Position numbers and translations under genes: made by a program
Assembly: GCF_024055795.1 (NCBI RefSeq)
Contig: NZ_JAMXMY010000030.1
Location: forward strand, 45,800 to 109,799
Direction: 5' to 3'
Length of the DNA stretch: 64,000 nt
DNA from: Actinoallomurus purpureus
Lineage (GTDB): Bacteria > Actinomycetota > Actinomycetes > Streptosporangiales > Streptosporangiaceae
In this document: positions 56,494 to 64,000 of the stretch, piece after piece
Layout: each line of letters begins with the position of its first letter
Numbering within the stretch: position 1 is the first letter of the stretch
The notes under the pieces: generated by a model
Told to the model about the DNA's origin: nothing
Databases searched by the model: none
Seen by the model: only the letters and a program-made list of their open reading frames with translations

Positions 56494-59466
56494 ATGGACG
56501 ACCCGTTCGACACCGCGGCGATCCGTGCCCGGGTGCTCGCCGCTTGGACGGCGTCGCCGGCCCGGTTCCGCGAGGACGCCAACGCCGAAGAGGACCTCTC
56601 GCGGGGCGGTTACCGCGACCGGGTGATCGTCGAGTTGGCGCAGAACGCCGCCGACGCGGCCGCCCGCGCCGGCGTGCCCGGCCGGATCCGTCTCACATTG
56701 CGAGACGGCGTCCTGAGCGCCGCGAACGCCGGCGCGCCGCTGGACGCCGCCGGGGTCGAGGCGCTGAGCACGCTTCGGGCCTCCGCCAAACGCGACGACG
56801 CCCGCGCGGCCGGCCGGTTCGGCGTCGGTTTCGCCGCCGTGGTCGCGGTCAGCGACGAGCCGTCCATCGTCTCCCGTCCAGGGGCGTCGGCGGTCGCCTG
56901 GTCGGCCGATCGCACCCGCGAGGCCGTGGCGCACGTTCCCGGGCTCGCGGCCGAGCTGGACCGCCGTAGCGGCCACGTGCCCGTCCTGCGCCTGCCGTTC
57001 GCGTCGCCGGCCGCCGCGCCCGTGCCGGAGGGGTTCGACACGCTCGTACGGCTGCCGCTGCGCGACGCGGACGCCGAGACGCTGGTCCGGCGACTGCTGA
57101 CGGAGACCGGTCCGGCGCTGCTGCTGTCCCTGCCGGCCCTCGCCGAGATCACGATGGACGTCGAGGGCGACGTCCGTTCGCTGCGTGCGACGTGGGACGC
57201 GCCGGAGGAGGAGGCCGCGACCAGCTCGGTGACCGTGAACGGCACCACCTGGCGCACCGCCGAGGCCCACGGAGAGGTGGCGGCCGAGCTGCTGGCGGAC
57301 CGGCCGGTTGAGGAGCGGCCCTACTGGCAGGTGCGCTGGGCGATCGCCGACGAGCCGCTGCCGGACGACGTGCCCGCCGTCATCCACGCGCCGACGCCCA
57401 GCGACGAGCCGCTCGGCCTGCCCGCGCTGCTGATCGCGTCGTTCCCGCTCGCCCCCGACCGGCGGCACGTCGCCCCCGGCCCCCTGACCGACTTCCTGGT
57501 CGAGCGGGCGGCCGAGGCGTACACCCGGCTGCTGCCGCCGACCCCGCGCCTCCTCGACCTGGTGCCCGGCCCGGTCGCCAAGGGGGAGCTGGACGCCCGG
57601 ATCCGCCGCGCGATCCTCGCCCGCCTTCCCGACCTGCCGCTCCTGCCGACGATTCCCGACACCCGTGAGCCGGACGCCGCCGAGGACCGGGCCGTGCCGG
57701 GCCCCGCCCACTTCGACGAAGGTGATGCACTCGCGCCGTCGACAGGGGCACCGATCCGGGTCCGGGGCCGCGACGCGGTGGTCGTGGACGGCCCCGCGGC
57801 CCTCCCGAACGTACTGTCGGAGGTCGTACCCGGCCTGCTGCCCCCCGGCTGGCCCGCCCGCCACCCGGCCCTGACCGCGCTCGGCGTACGCCGCCTGAGC
57901 CTCGCCGACGTCGCCGACGCGCTCGCGGGCCTGGACCGGGAGCCCACGTGGTGGCGACGTCTGTACGCCGCGCTGGACGGCGCCGATCGCGACGCCCTCG
58001 CCGGGCTGCCCGTGCCCCTCGCCGACGGCCGTACCGTCCGGGGCCCGCGCGGGCTGCTCGTCACCGAGCCGGAGGGGCTGGACGCGCTGGGCCTGCGCGT
58101 CGTCCACCCGGAGGCGGCGCATCCGCTGCTGCTGCGGCTCGGGGCCGTCGAGGCGGGGCCGCGCGCCGTGCTCACCGACGCGGCCACGCGCGCCGCGGTG
58201 GCCGCGTCGTACGACGAGGAGGACCCCGAGCCCATCGGGCACGCCATCCTCACGCTCGTCGCCCGCGCCCATCTGCGGCCGGGTGAGGAGCCGTGGCTGG
58301 CCGAGCTGGCGCTGCCGGGCGACGACGGGGAGCCGTATCCGGCCGGCGAGCTGCTGCTGCCGGGGGCGCCGCTGGCCGACGTGATGGCCGACGACGCGCC
58401 GTTCGGCGTCGCGGACCCCGAGCTCGTCGAGCGGTACGGCGCGGAGGTCCTGGAGGCCGCCGGAGTGCTGCGGACGTTCGCGGTGGTCCGGGGCGAGGAC
58501 GTCATCGAGCCGGAGTTCCACCTCGACGACGAGGAGGCGTGGGCGGAGGGGTTCGGCGCCGGATACGTCATCCCGGAGTTCACCGCGGTGCGCGACCTGG
58601 AGTTCGTCGCCGACTGGCGGGCGGGATTCCGCCTGCTCGCCGAGCCGGACCCGCGCGCGGCCGTCGTCGAGCCGACCCGCGTCGTCCTCGCGGACGGCCG
58701 CCAGATGACCGCCCGCTCCTACACCGCCTGGTGGCTGCGCCGGCACCCCGTCCTGGACGGCCGCCGGCCCGACGAGCTGTGCCTGGGCGAGGACCTGGCC
58801 GACCTGTACGACCCGGCCCCGGCGGACCTGGACCCGGTGCTCGCCGAGGCGCTCGGGGTCCGCACCACCGCCCCGGCGCTCCTCGCCGAGGCCGGCGGCC
58901 CCGCCGAACTGCTCGACCGCCTCGCAGACCCGGCCCGTACGGTGTCCAGGGAGCGGTTGCGCGAGCTGTGGGCGGCACTGGCCCGTACCGACCTGGACGT
59001 CGAGCCGCCGGAGCACGTACGGGCCCTGGTGGACGGCGAGCCGGAGGTCGTCCCGGCCGAGGACGCCATCGTCGTCGACCGCCCCGACCTGCTGCCGCTT
59101 CTGCGCGGCCAGCCCCTGCTGTTCGTCCCGCCACACGTGGCGGACGCGCTCGAGCTCTCTCCGGGGAGCGAGGAGGTTCCCGGCGCGATCGAGTCGGCGG
59201 GAGAGGAGCGCCCGGTGCCCGAGACGGCGCGCGTGGTGCTCCCCGAGGCACCCCCGACGTACGTCCACCACGAGCGACTGATCGTGGACGGCCAGGAGAT
59301 CCCGTGGTGGTTCGCCGACGGCACCGTCCACGCGAGCGGCGCCGCCGGCCTGGCCCGGGGCCTGGCCTGGGCGTGCGACCACTGGTCCGCCCGCCTGCTC
59401 ACCGAGGCGGTCCTCCGTCACCCGGAGGACCTTCCAACCCTCCTCGCCGAGGACGATCTGGCCTGA
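56494..59466 (+). CDS. Sacsin-like GHKL ATPase
   Basis: The 990-residue protein has an N-terminal Hsp90-like ATPase domain: YRDRVIVELAQNAADAAARA (N box), TLRDGVLSAANAGAPLDAAG, KRDDARAAGRFGVGFAAVVA (G2 box). About 700 further residues have no known domain. The family is conserved in actinobacteria and related to sacsin and to phage-defence ATPases. ATG after GGCAGGAG. With DUF3027 it forms a two-gene unit. Confidence 0.9.
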   Translation: MDDPFDTAAIRARVLAAWTASPARFREDANAEEDLSRGGYRDRVIVELAQNAADAAARAGVPGRIRLTLRDGVLSAANAGAPLDAAGVEALSTLRASAKRDDARAAGRFGVGFAAVVAVSDEPSIVSRPGASAVAWSADRTREAVAHVPGLAAELDRRSGHVPVLRLPFASPAAAPVPEGFDTLVRLPLRDADAETLVRRLLTETGPALLLSLPALAEITMDVEGDVRSLRATWDAPEEEAATSSVTVNGTTWRTAEAHGEVAAELLADRPVEERPYWQVRWAIADEPLPDDVPAVIHAPTPSDEPLGLPALLIASFPLAPDRRHVAPGPLTDFLVERAAEAYTRLLPPTPRLLDLVPGPVAKGELDARIRRAILARLPDLPLLPTIPDTREPDAAEDRAVPGPAHFDEGDALAPSTGAPIRVRGRDAVVVDGPAALPNVLSEVVPGLLPPGWPARHPALTALGVRRLSLADVADALAGLDREPTWWRRLYAALDGADRDALAGLPVPLADGRTVRGPRGLLVTEPEGLDALGLRVVHPEAAHPLLLRLGAVEAGPRAVLTDAATRAAVAASYDEEDPEPIGHAILTLVARAHLRPGEEPWLAELALPGDDGEPYPAGELLLPGAPLADVMADDAPFGVADPELVERYGAEVLEAAGVLRTFAVVRGEDVIEPEFHLDDEEAWAEGFGAGYVIPEFTAVRDLEFVADWRAGFRLLAEPDPRAAVVEPTRVVLADGRQMTARSYTAWWLRRHPVLDGRRPDELCLGEDLADLYDPAPADLDPVLAEALGVRTTAPALLAEAGGPAELLDRLADPARTVSRERLRELWAALARTDLDVEPPEHVRALVDGEPEVVPAEDAIVVDRPDLLPLLRGQPLLFVPPHVADALELSPGSEEVPGAIESAGEERPVPETARVVLPEAPPTYVHHERLIVDGQEIPWWFADGTVHASGAAGLARGLAWACDHWSARLLTEAVLRHPEDLPTLLAEDDLA

Positions 59467-59600
59467 CACCGGCCCCGACCCGGGTGCGGCAGCGGCCGTA
59501 CGAACAGATTGCTCGGTATCCGCTGTCGCAAAAGGGAATCAGACCCGCAGATCGCCCCCGGACACTGTCCTTATCCGAGCGTTCGGTCCGGGCGCCACTC

Positions 59601-59966
59601 TCATCGGCCTTCGGCACCCCAGGACCACAGGGCCTCCAGGACCGGTGCCAGGGCTCGGCCCCGCTCCGTCAGCGTGTAGGTCACGCGCGGCGGCCAGGCG
59701 GGGGTGCGGTGGCGTTCGAGGATCCCGGCCGCTGTCAGCTGCACCAGCCGCTCCGACAGCACCTTGTCCGACAGACCGGCCAGCGCCGTCGCGAGATCGG
59801 AGTAGCCGAGCTCTTCGGCGCGCAGGAACTGACGAAGCACCAGTGGAGTCCAGCGTCCCCGCAGCGCGGCGAGGGTGACCTCGACGGGGCAGTCCGGGTT
59901 CGGCTCTTCCGGCTCCGGGCAGGCGTCCAGCAGCTCTTGCAGGTGACCAACCGTTTGGTGCGCCAC
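59601..59966 (-). CDS. HxlR-family transcriptional regulator
   Basis: The 121-residue protein has the HxlR pattern: CPVEVTLAALRGRWTPLVLR, LATALAGLSDKVLSERLVQL and YTLTERGRALAPVLEALW. The GTG at 59966 follows AGGAGG. Divergent from the MBL-fold gene at 60023, 56 bases apart, so it probably controls it. A Cys near the N-terminus may sense redox. Confidence 0.92.
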   Translation of the reverse strand: MAHQTVGHLQELLDACPEPEEPNPDCPVEVTLAALRGRWTPLVLRQFLRAEELGYSDLATALAGLSDKVLSERLVQLTAAGILERHRTPAWPPRVTYTLTERGRALAPVLEALWSWGAEGR

Positions 59967-60022
59967 GATCGCGCCTCCTAGCGTCACGGCCGGACGGTGC
60001 CCGGCGAACAATGAGGAGTGTC

Positions 60023-60847
60023 ATGCGCGTACATCATCTCGACTGCGGGTCCTTGCGCACCATCGCGGCGGTCGGCGAGGCGCTGCCGCCCGCGCGGGCG
60101 GTGTGCCACTGCCTGCTGATCGAGACGGACGCGGACGGCCTGGTCCTGGTCGACAGCGGGTTCGGCGGCGGAGACGTGGCCCGTCCCGGCGAGAGTCTCG
60201 GGGAAGAGTTCCTCGCGTTCGCCGCCCCGGTCCTCGACGCCGAGCAGACCGCCGCGCGGCAGGTCGCGCGGCTCGGCTTGGACCCCGCGGACGTGCGCCA
60301 CATCGTGCTCACCCATCTGCACCGCGACCACACCGGTGGTCTCCCCGACTTCCCGCACGCCGAGATCCACGTCCACGAGGAGGAGTACCGCGCGGTCACC
60401 GACCCGGCGGCCGAGCATCACACGGAGAGCGTCTCCCGCTTCATGGCGGCGCATCGGGCGCACGGCCCTCACCTGGTCCCGGCCCGGACCGAGCGGGGGG
60501 ACACCTGGTTCGGAATCGAGAACGTCTCCCGGCCGGACGGGCTGACCGCCGACATCCTGCTGATCCCGCTCCCCGGGCACACTCCCGGGCACAGCGGAGT
60601 GGCTGTACGGACCGGCGACCGCTGGCTGCTCCACGCCGGGGACGCGTACTTCTACCACGGCGAAGTCGAGGCAGAGCCTCCCGTCTCCCACTCCGAACTC
60701 GACCTGATTCAGGCGAGTGTGCAGGTCGACCCCGAGCTACGGCTGAGCTCCCGGGATCGGCTCCGCGCCCTGCACCACGAGCACGGCGACGAGGTCGAGA
60801 TCTTCTGCGCCCACGACCCGTGGGAGTTCCGCAGGTCGGCCGGGTGA
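60023..60847 (+). CDS. MBL-fold metallo-hydrolase
   Basis: The 274-residue protein has the metal motif LTHLHRDHTGGLPDF, LPGHTPGHSGVAV and the later HAGDAYFYHGE and CAHDPWEF. It may be a lactonase or glyoxalase-like hydrolase; substrate unknown. The ATG at 60023 follows GAGGAG. HxlR-linked, so induced by an aldehyde or quinone stress (inference). Confidence 0.92.
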   Translation: MRVHHLDCGSLRTIAAVGEALPPARAVCHCLLIETDADGLVLVDSGFGGGDVARPGESLGEEFLAFAAPVLDAEQTAARQVARLGLDPADVRHIVLTHLHRDHTGGLPDFPHAEIHVHEEEYRAVTDPAAEHHTESVSRFMAAHRAHGPHLVPARTERGDTWFGIENVSRPDGLTADILLIPLPGHTPGHSGVAVRTGDRWLLHAGDAYFYHGEVEAEPPVSHSELDLIQASVQVDPELRLSSRDRLRALHHEHGDEVEIFCAHDPWEFRRSAG

Positions 60848-60968
60848 GAACACGACGTCGCGGAAGCTGCTTCTCGGGCGGCCGGTCCCTTTCAGCATGA
60901 TCTAGCGAGGAACCCCGCCGTTGCCGTGCTGAGGGCCGGACAAATACGGCCCGAGGGTGCGGTGCCTC

Positions 60969-61024
60969 GTTCTGCGCCTTCTACTGGTGCAAGAAATTTC
61001 CCGCACCAGTAGAAGGCGCAGAAC
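60969..61024. repeat. 22-bp perfect inverted repeat, 12-base spacer
   Basis: The left arm starts GTTCTGCGCCTTCTACTGG at 60969-60990 and the right arm is its complement at 61003-61024, around AAGAAATTTCCC. No T tract follows. It is between the MBL gene and DUF2530 and could be an IS remnant end, a site for a large regulator, or a hairpin RNA. Confidence 0.8.
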
Positions 61025-61219
61025 ATGACGGCCCTCCCCCCGAGCAGCCGGGGCGCTCGTCCCGTACGGGCGGACGCCCCAGCCGGAACCGGGGCCGGCG
61101 GACGCCTCGCGGAAGACCCGGCCCTGCTCCTCAGCCATGGTGTGATGGTCGCATCTCTAACAGACCGTTCACGTCCTGATCGGCGCGCCCGAAGGCAACA
61201 GCGACGGCTGGCCGGAGGG

Positions 61220-61465
61220 TCAGGCGGTGTCGTGGTGGTGGGCGGCGGCTTCGCGGGCCCTCTGGAGGCGCGGGATGTACCAGCAGCCGAAGACGCCCAT
61301 GCCGAAACCGATCACGCAGACCCACCGCCACCAGTGGTCGCGGGCGGGCAGCGGGACGAGCAGGAGCACGATGAACGCCACGGCGAACGCCGCCGCGCCG
61401 ACGGCCGCGGTCAGGACGTCGTTGGTCTTGACGGGTTCGGGGACGTGACGTCGCTCGCGCCTCAT
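61220..61465 (-). CDS. DUF2530 small membrane protein
   Basis: The 81-residue protein starts MRRERRHVPEPVKTNDVLTA and has two helices (AVGAAAFAVAFIVLLLVPLP, WWRWVCVIGFGMGVFGCWYI). It matches DUF2530, actinobacterial, role unknown. ATG at 61465. An in-frame start at 61543 adds basic residues. Confidence 0.88.
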   Translation of the reverse strand: MRRERRHVPEPVKTNDVLTAAVGAAAFAVAFIVLLLVPLPARDHWWRWVCVIGFGMGVFGCWYIPRLQRAREAAAHHHDTA

Positions 61466-61756
61466 GAGAATCAGCGTAACCGCCCGGGGTGGCGTGCCGT
61501 CCGGGGCGGGGAAGCTTCTTCGCCGTGAGGACGCGGGCCGCACTACCGAAGAGCCGTTATCGAACGGCCTGGACGGCCTCGTCCTGGGGCCGCGCTCCCG
61601 GACGATGCCGGTCCTCGGCGTGCCCGGACTGTCGCGCGGTGCTGCGGTGCGTTACCTTCCGGGCAGATGCTCGCCGGAGGGGTTCGTCGACGGCCGGGCT
61701 CGGTGGTCGGTGGCACGCGGTGCCGTTCTCCGGGAGGGGGGTCAGAGTCGTACGCC
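61466..61756. other. Gap, no gene supported
   Basis: This stretch lies between DUF2530 and the MarR operator. No domain in any frame. Confidence 0.4.
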
Positions 61757-61803
61757 TTGCTAACGACCTTGCGGAATAGGAGTCGTCCGCGTATCGTTAG
61801 CAA
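61757..61803. promoter_or_regulatory. MarR operator / promoter
   Basis: TTGCTAACGA at 61757 and TCGTTAGCAA at 61794 are perfect 10-bp inverted arms separated by 27 bases, just before the MarR start. The distance is one to three helical turns, fitting two MarR half-sites across the promoter. Confidence 0.75.
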
Positions 61804-61815
61804 AAGTAATGACTC

Positions 61816-62262
61816 ATGCTAATGAACATGCCAACTTCGCAGACCAGAAGCCGTGCGGGCCTGGCAGCGGCCCTGCGCGTCTCCGTAAGCAGGCTGTCAC
61901 GACGAATGCGCGCTCAGGCGGGACAGTCGCTGAGCGTCACCCAACTCGCCGCGCTCGGCGCGCTCTCCCGGCACGCCGTGATGACGCCGGGGGAACTGGC
62001 CGAGCACGAGAAGGTGCAACCCCCCTCGATGACCCGCGTGATCGCCGCGTTGGAGGAGCGGGGCCTGCTGACGCGCAGCCCGCATCCGACGGACCGGCGC
62101 CAGGTCATCCTGAGCGTGACGGAGGAGGGCGAGAAGCTCCTCAAGGAGGAGCGGCGCCGCAAGGAGGCGTGGCTGGCCCAGCGGCTGGCGGAGCTGACCC
62201 CCGAGGAGCGGGAGATCCTGCGCCAGGCGGCACCGATCCTGGAGCGCCTCAGCAAGGTCTGA
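61816..62262 (+). CDS. MarR-family transcriptional regulator
   Basis: The 148-residue protein has HTH (GELAEHEKVQPPSMTRVIAA) and the wing LTRSPHPTDRRQVILSVTEE. It is likely autoregulated by the upstream operator and controls the overlapping MFS gene. Start ATG at 61816 or 61825 (MPTSQ). Confidence 0.93.
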   Translation: MLMNMPTSQTRSRAGLAAALRVSVSRLSRRMRAQAGQSLSVTQLAALGALSRHAVMTPGELAEHEKVQPPSMTRVIAALEERGLLTRSPHPTDRRQVILSVTEEGEKLLKEERRRKEAWLAQRLAELTPEEREILRQAAPILERLSKV

Positions 62263-63503
62263 GCCTGTTCCGGTCGCTGCGCAACCGCAACTACCGGCTG
62301 TTCGCCGCCGGGCAGGTCGTCTCCAACACTGGCACCTGGATGCAGCGGGTCGCGCAGGACTGGCTGGTCCTCGACCTCACGCACGGCAGCGGCGCGGCGC
62401 TCGGCATCACGACCGGCCTGCAGTTCCTGCCGCTGCTGCTGTTCGGGCTGTACGGCGGCGTGCTGGCCGACCGGTTCCGCAAGCGGCGCGTGCTCATGGT
62501 CACCCAGGCGGTGATGGGCGCGCTGGCGCTGGTGCTCGGCCTGCTCGCGGTCACCGGCACCGCCCAGGTGTGGCAGGTGTACGCTCTGGCGTTCGGCCTC
62601 GGCATGGCCACAGTGGTGGACAACCCGACCCGCCAGACGTTCGCGGTGGAGATGGTCGGGCGGGCCGATCTGTCCAACGCCATCGCGCTGAACAGCGCGA
62701 TCTTCAACATGGCGCGGATCCTCGGCCCCGCGGTCGCCGGCGTGCTGATCGCCGTCATCGGCACCGGTCCGGTCTTCCTCGTCAACGCCGGGTCCTTCGG
62801 CGCCGTGATGCTCGGTCTGTACCTGATGCGCGAGGACGAACTCCACCTCAAGGAGCCCGTCCCGCGAGCGAAGGGCCAACTGCGCGAAGGGCTGCGGTAT
62901 GTCCGGCAGCGCCGCGACCTGGTCATGGTGCTCACCCTCGTGCTGTTCGTCGCGGCGTTCGGCATGAACTTCCAGATGACGACCGCGCTGATGAGCCGCC
63001 AGGTCTTCCACAGCGGAGCCTCGTCGTTCGGCCTGGCCTCGACGATGCTGGCCGTCGGCGCGCTGTCGGGTTCGCTGCTGGCCGCGCGCCGCAGGAACCT
63101 GCGGATGCGGCTGCTGTTCGTCTCCGCGACGCTCTTCGGTGTCCTGGAGATCGCGACCGGCCTGATGCCGGACTACGTGTCCTTCCTGGTCCTGCTGGTG
63201 CCCACGGGCCTCGCGCTGCTGACCTTCAACACGGCCGCCAACGCGGTGATGCAGCTGAGCGTGCCGACGGAGATGCGCGGCCGGGTGATGGGCCTGTACA
63301 TGCTCGTGTTCGCGGGCAGCTCGCCGATCGGCTCGCCGTTGATCGGCTGGCTGGCCGAGGTCTTCGGGCCGCGGTCGAGCATGGTCATCGGCGGGATCGT
63401 GTCGCTCGCCGCAGTCGTCGGAGTCGTCGCCGTCATGGCGCCGCGTCCCGTGCTCGACGCCGTACGGGCGGGCGGGCTCCGGGAGCTGCTCGCCACGAGG
63501 TGA
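62259..63503 (+). CDS. MFS transporter (EntS-like), possible CTG start
   Basis: The MFS core starts LSLFRSLRNRNYRLFAAGQV and has 12 helices with motif A YGGVLADRFRKRRVLMVTQA. In other actinomycetes the gene overlaps the MarR stop as ATGA. Here the place reads CTGA (62259-62262), so CTG may be the start; a GTG at 62169 or an ATG at 62341 would be the alternatives. Functionally an exporter for the compound sensed by MarR. Confidence 0.9.
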   Translation: MSLFRSLRNRNYRLFAAGQVVSNTGTWMQRVAQDWLVLDLTHGSGAALGITTGLQFLPLLLFGLYGGVLADRFRKRRVLMVTQAVMGALALVLGLLAVTGTAQVWQVYALAFGLGMATVVDNPTRQTFAVEMVGRADLSNAIALNSAIFNMARILGPAVAGVLIAVIGTGPVFLVNAGSFGAVMLGLYLMREDELHLKEPVPRAKGQLREGLRYVRQRRDLVMVLTLVLFVAAFGMNFQMTTALMSRQVFHSGASSFGLASTMLAVGALSGSLLAARRRNLRMRLLFVSATLFGVLEIATGLMPDYVSFLVLLVPTGLALLTFNTAANAVMQLSVPTEMRGRVMGLYMLVFAGSSPIGSPLIGWLAEVFGPRSSMVIGGIVSLAAVVGVVAVMAPRPVLDAVRAGGLRELLATR

Positions 63504-63543
63504 GAGGCCGGCCTTCGTGAGGTGAGATGAGAGGCTGACCCTC

Positions 63544-64000
63544 GTGAGGCTTTTCGTCGCGCTGGTGCCGCCGGAGACCGTACTCGACGAGGTGGACGCC
63601 GTCTTCGCCCCGCACCGCGCCGCCCATCCGGACCTGCGCTGGACGCGCCGCGCGTCATGGCACGTGACGCTGGCGTTCTACGGCGAGGTCGACGATCAGG
63701 TCGTCCCCCGCCTGCTGCCCCGGCTCGAACGCGCGGCCGGGCGGCATCCGCGCCGGGAGCTGGCGTTCACGAAGGCGGGCGCCTTTCCCCGCCCCGCCTC
63801 CGCGCGGGTGCTGTGGACCGGCATCGAGGCCGACCTGCGCCGCCTCGCCGACTCGTGCGTGGCCGCCGCGCGCCGCGAGGGCGTCGACGCCGACGACAAG
63901 AAACGCTTCCACCCGCACCTCACCCTCGCCCGAGCCCGCGAACCGCTCGATCTGCGGCCGCTGATCGAGGCCCTGCGACCGTACGAGGGCACGCCCTGGA
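63544..64000 (+). CDS. thpR: RNA 2',3'-cyclic phosphodiesterase (3' end outside window)
   Basis: The frame starts at a GTG and has both HxTx motifs: SWHVTLAFYGEV and FHPHLTLARA. The 2H phosphoesterase family (formerly 2'-5' RNA ligase) opens cyclic phosphates or ligates tRNA halves. The frame continues past the window end. Length to the edge is 152 residues. Confidence 0.92.
   Translation, partial: MRLFVALVPPETVLDEVDAVFAPHRAAHPDLRWTRRASWHVTLAFYGEVDDQVVPRLLPRLERAAGRHPRRELAFTKAGAFPRPASARVLWTGIEADLRRLADSCVAAARREGVDADDKKRFHPHLTLARAREPLDLRPLIEALRPYEGTPW

Noticed and set aside
56314..59469. 1051-residue minus-strand frame opposite the sacsin-like gene
   Set aside because: It is the mirror of the GC-rich coding strand; it has no domain, low-complexity Arg/Gly/Val composition, and the plus strand has clear ATPase motifs.
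60902..61138. 78-residue minus-strand frame over the 22-bp inverted repeat
   Set aside because: The frame runs through the inverted repeat, is Arg/Gly-rich and lacks a start signal.

Overview
The window is very GC-rich DNA with strong G/C codon bias, GTG/TTG starts and many actinobacteria-only families (DUF3263, DUF3027, DUF2530, DDN/F420-type reductase, mycosin, mycothiol-type DinB proteins). It is from an actinomycete. The order otsB, otsA, threonine-synthase-like gene, ThiS-like gene, cold-shock gene, groEL recalls the Streptomyces chromosome core, and the look of the rest suggests Streptosporangiales (Actinomadura-like). No complete tRNA, rRNA, CRISPR array or intact transposase was found.

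Layout. (1) 1-1.3 kb: an AraC regulator divergent from a DinB-fold protein. (2) 1.7-10.3 kb: a decayed integrative element. Four 3'-end copies of a tRNA-Thr(UGU)-like gene, most followed by a terminator hairpin, mark old attachment sites. Two 3' ends of tyrosine integrases, a RelE/XRE toxin-antitoxin pair, two tiny genes, a frameshifted DUF3592 gene and three transmembrane Ser/Thr kinase genes lie between them. The middle kinase has lost its HRD and DFG residues. (3) 10.5-20 kb: housekeeping and accessory genes (acyl-CoA dehydrogenase-like flavoenzyme, DUF4097 lipoprotein, orphan mycosin, MarR/Ca2+ exchanger, SAM hydroxide adenosyltransferase, DUF3263). (4) 20.5-26.4 kb: trehalose synthesis (otsB, otsA) enclosing a PadR regulator, a receptor kinase and an ECF sigma factor. 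(5) 26.7-31.4 kb: a SAM riboswitch controlling a threonine-synthase-like gene that overlaps a ThiS-type sulfur-carrier gene, then a cold-shock gene and CIRCE-controlled groEL. (6) 31.6-36.0 kb: an accessory cassette with an XRE-TPR regulator and YdcF gene on one strand and four ATGA-overlapped genes on the other, including a divergent S-adenosylhomocysteinase-like enzyme and a Nudix hydrolase. (7) 36.0-45.2 kb: a mosaic with three truncation scars, a second RelE/XRE pair, a TetR/DDN pair with visible operators, and the XPB helicase. (8) 45.3-64 kb: WYL/helicase-associated protein, MFS and ABC transporters with MarR regulators, a MITE, cold-shock/MFS/DUF3027/sacsin-like block, HxlR/MBL pair, DUF2530, MarR/MFS and the start of thpR.

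The two best candidates for undescribed or little-described biology are the riboswitch-controlled threonine-synthase-like/sulfur-carrier pair, which I read as a sulfur-carrier-dependent homocysteine route, and the 31.6-36.0 kb cassette, whose SAHH-like enzyme keeps the lysine/aspartate pair of the parent family but lacks other substrate residues. The kinase island with a pseudokinase between two intact kinases is third.
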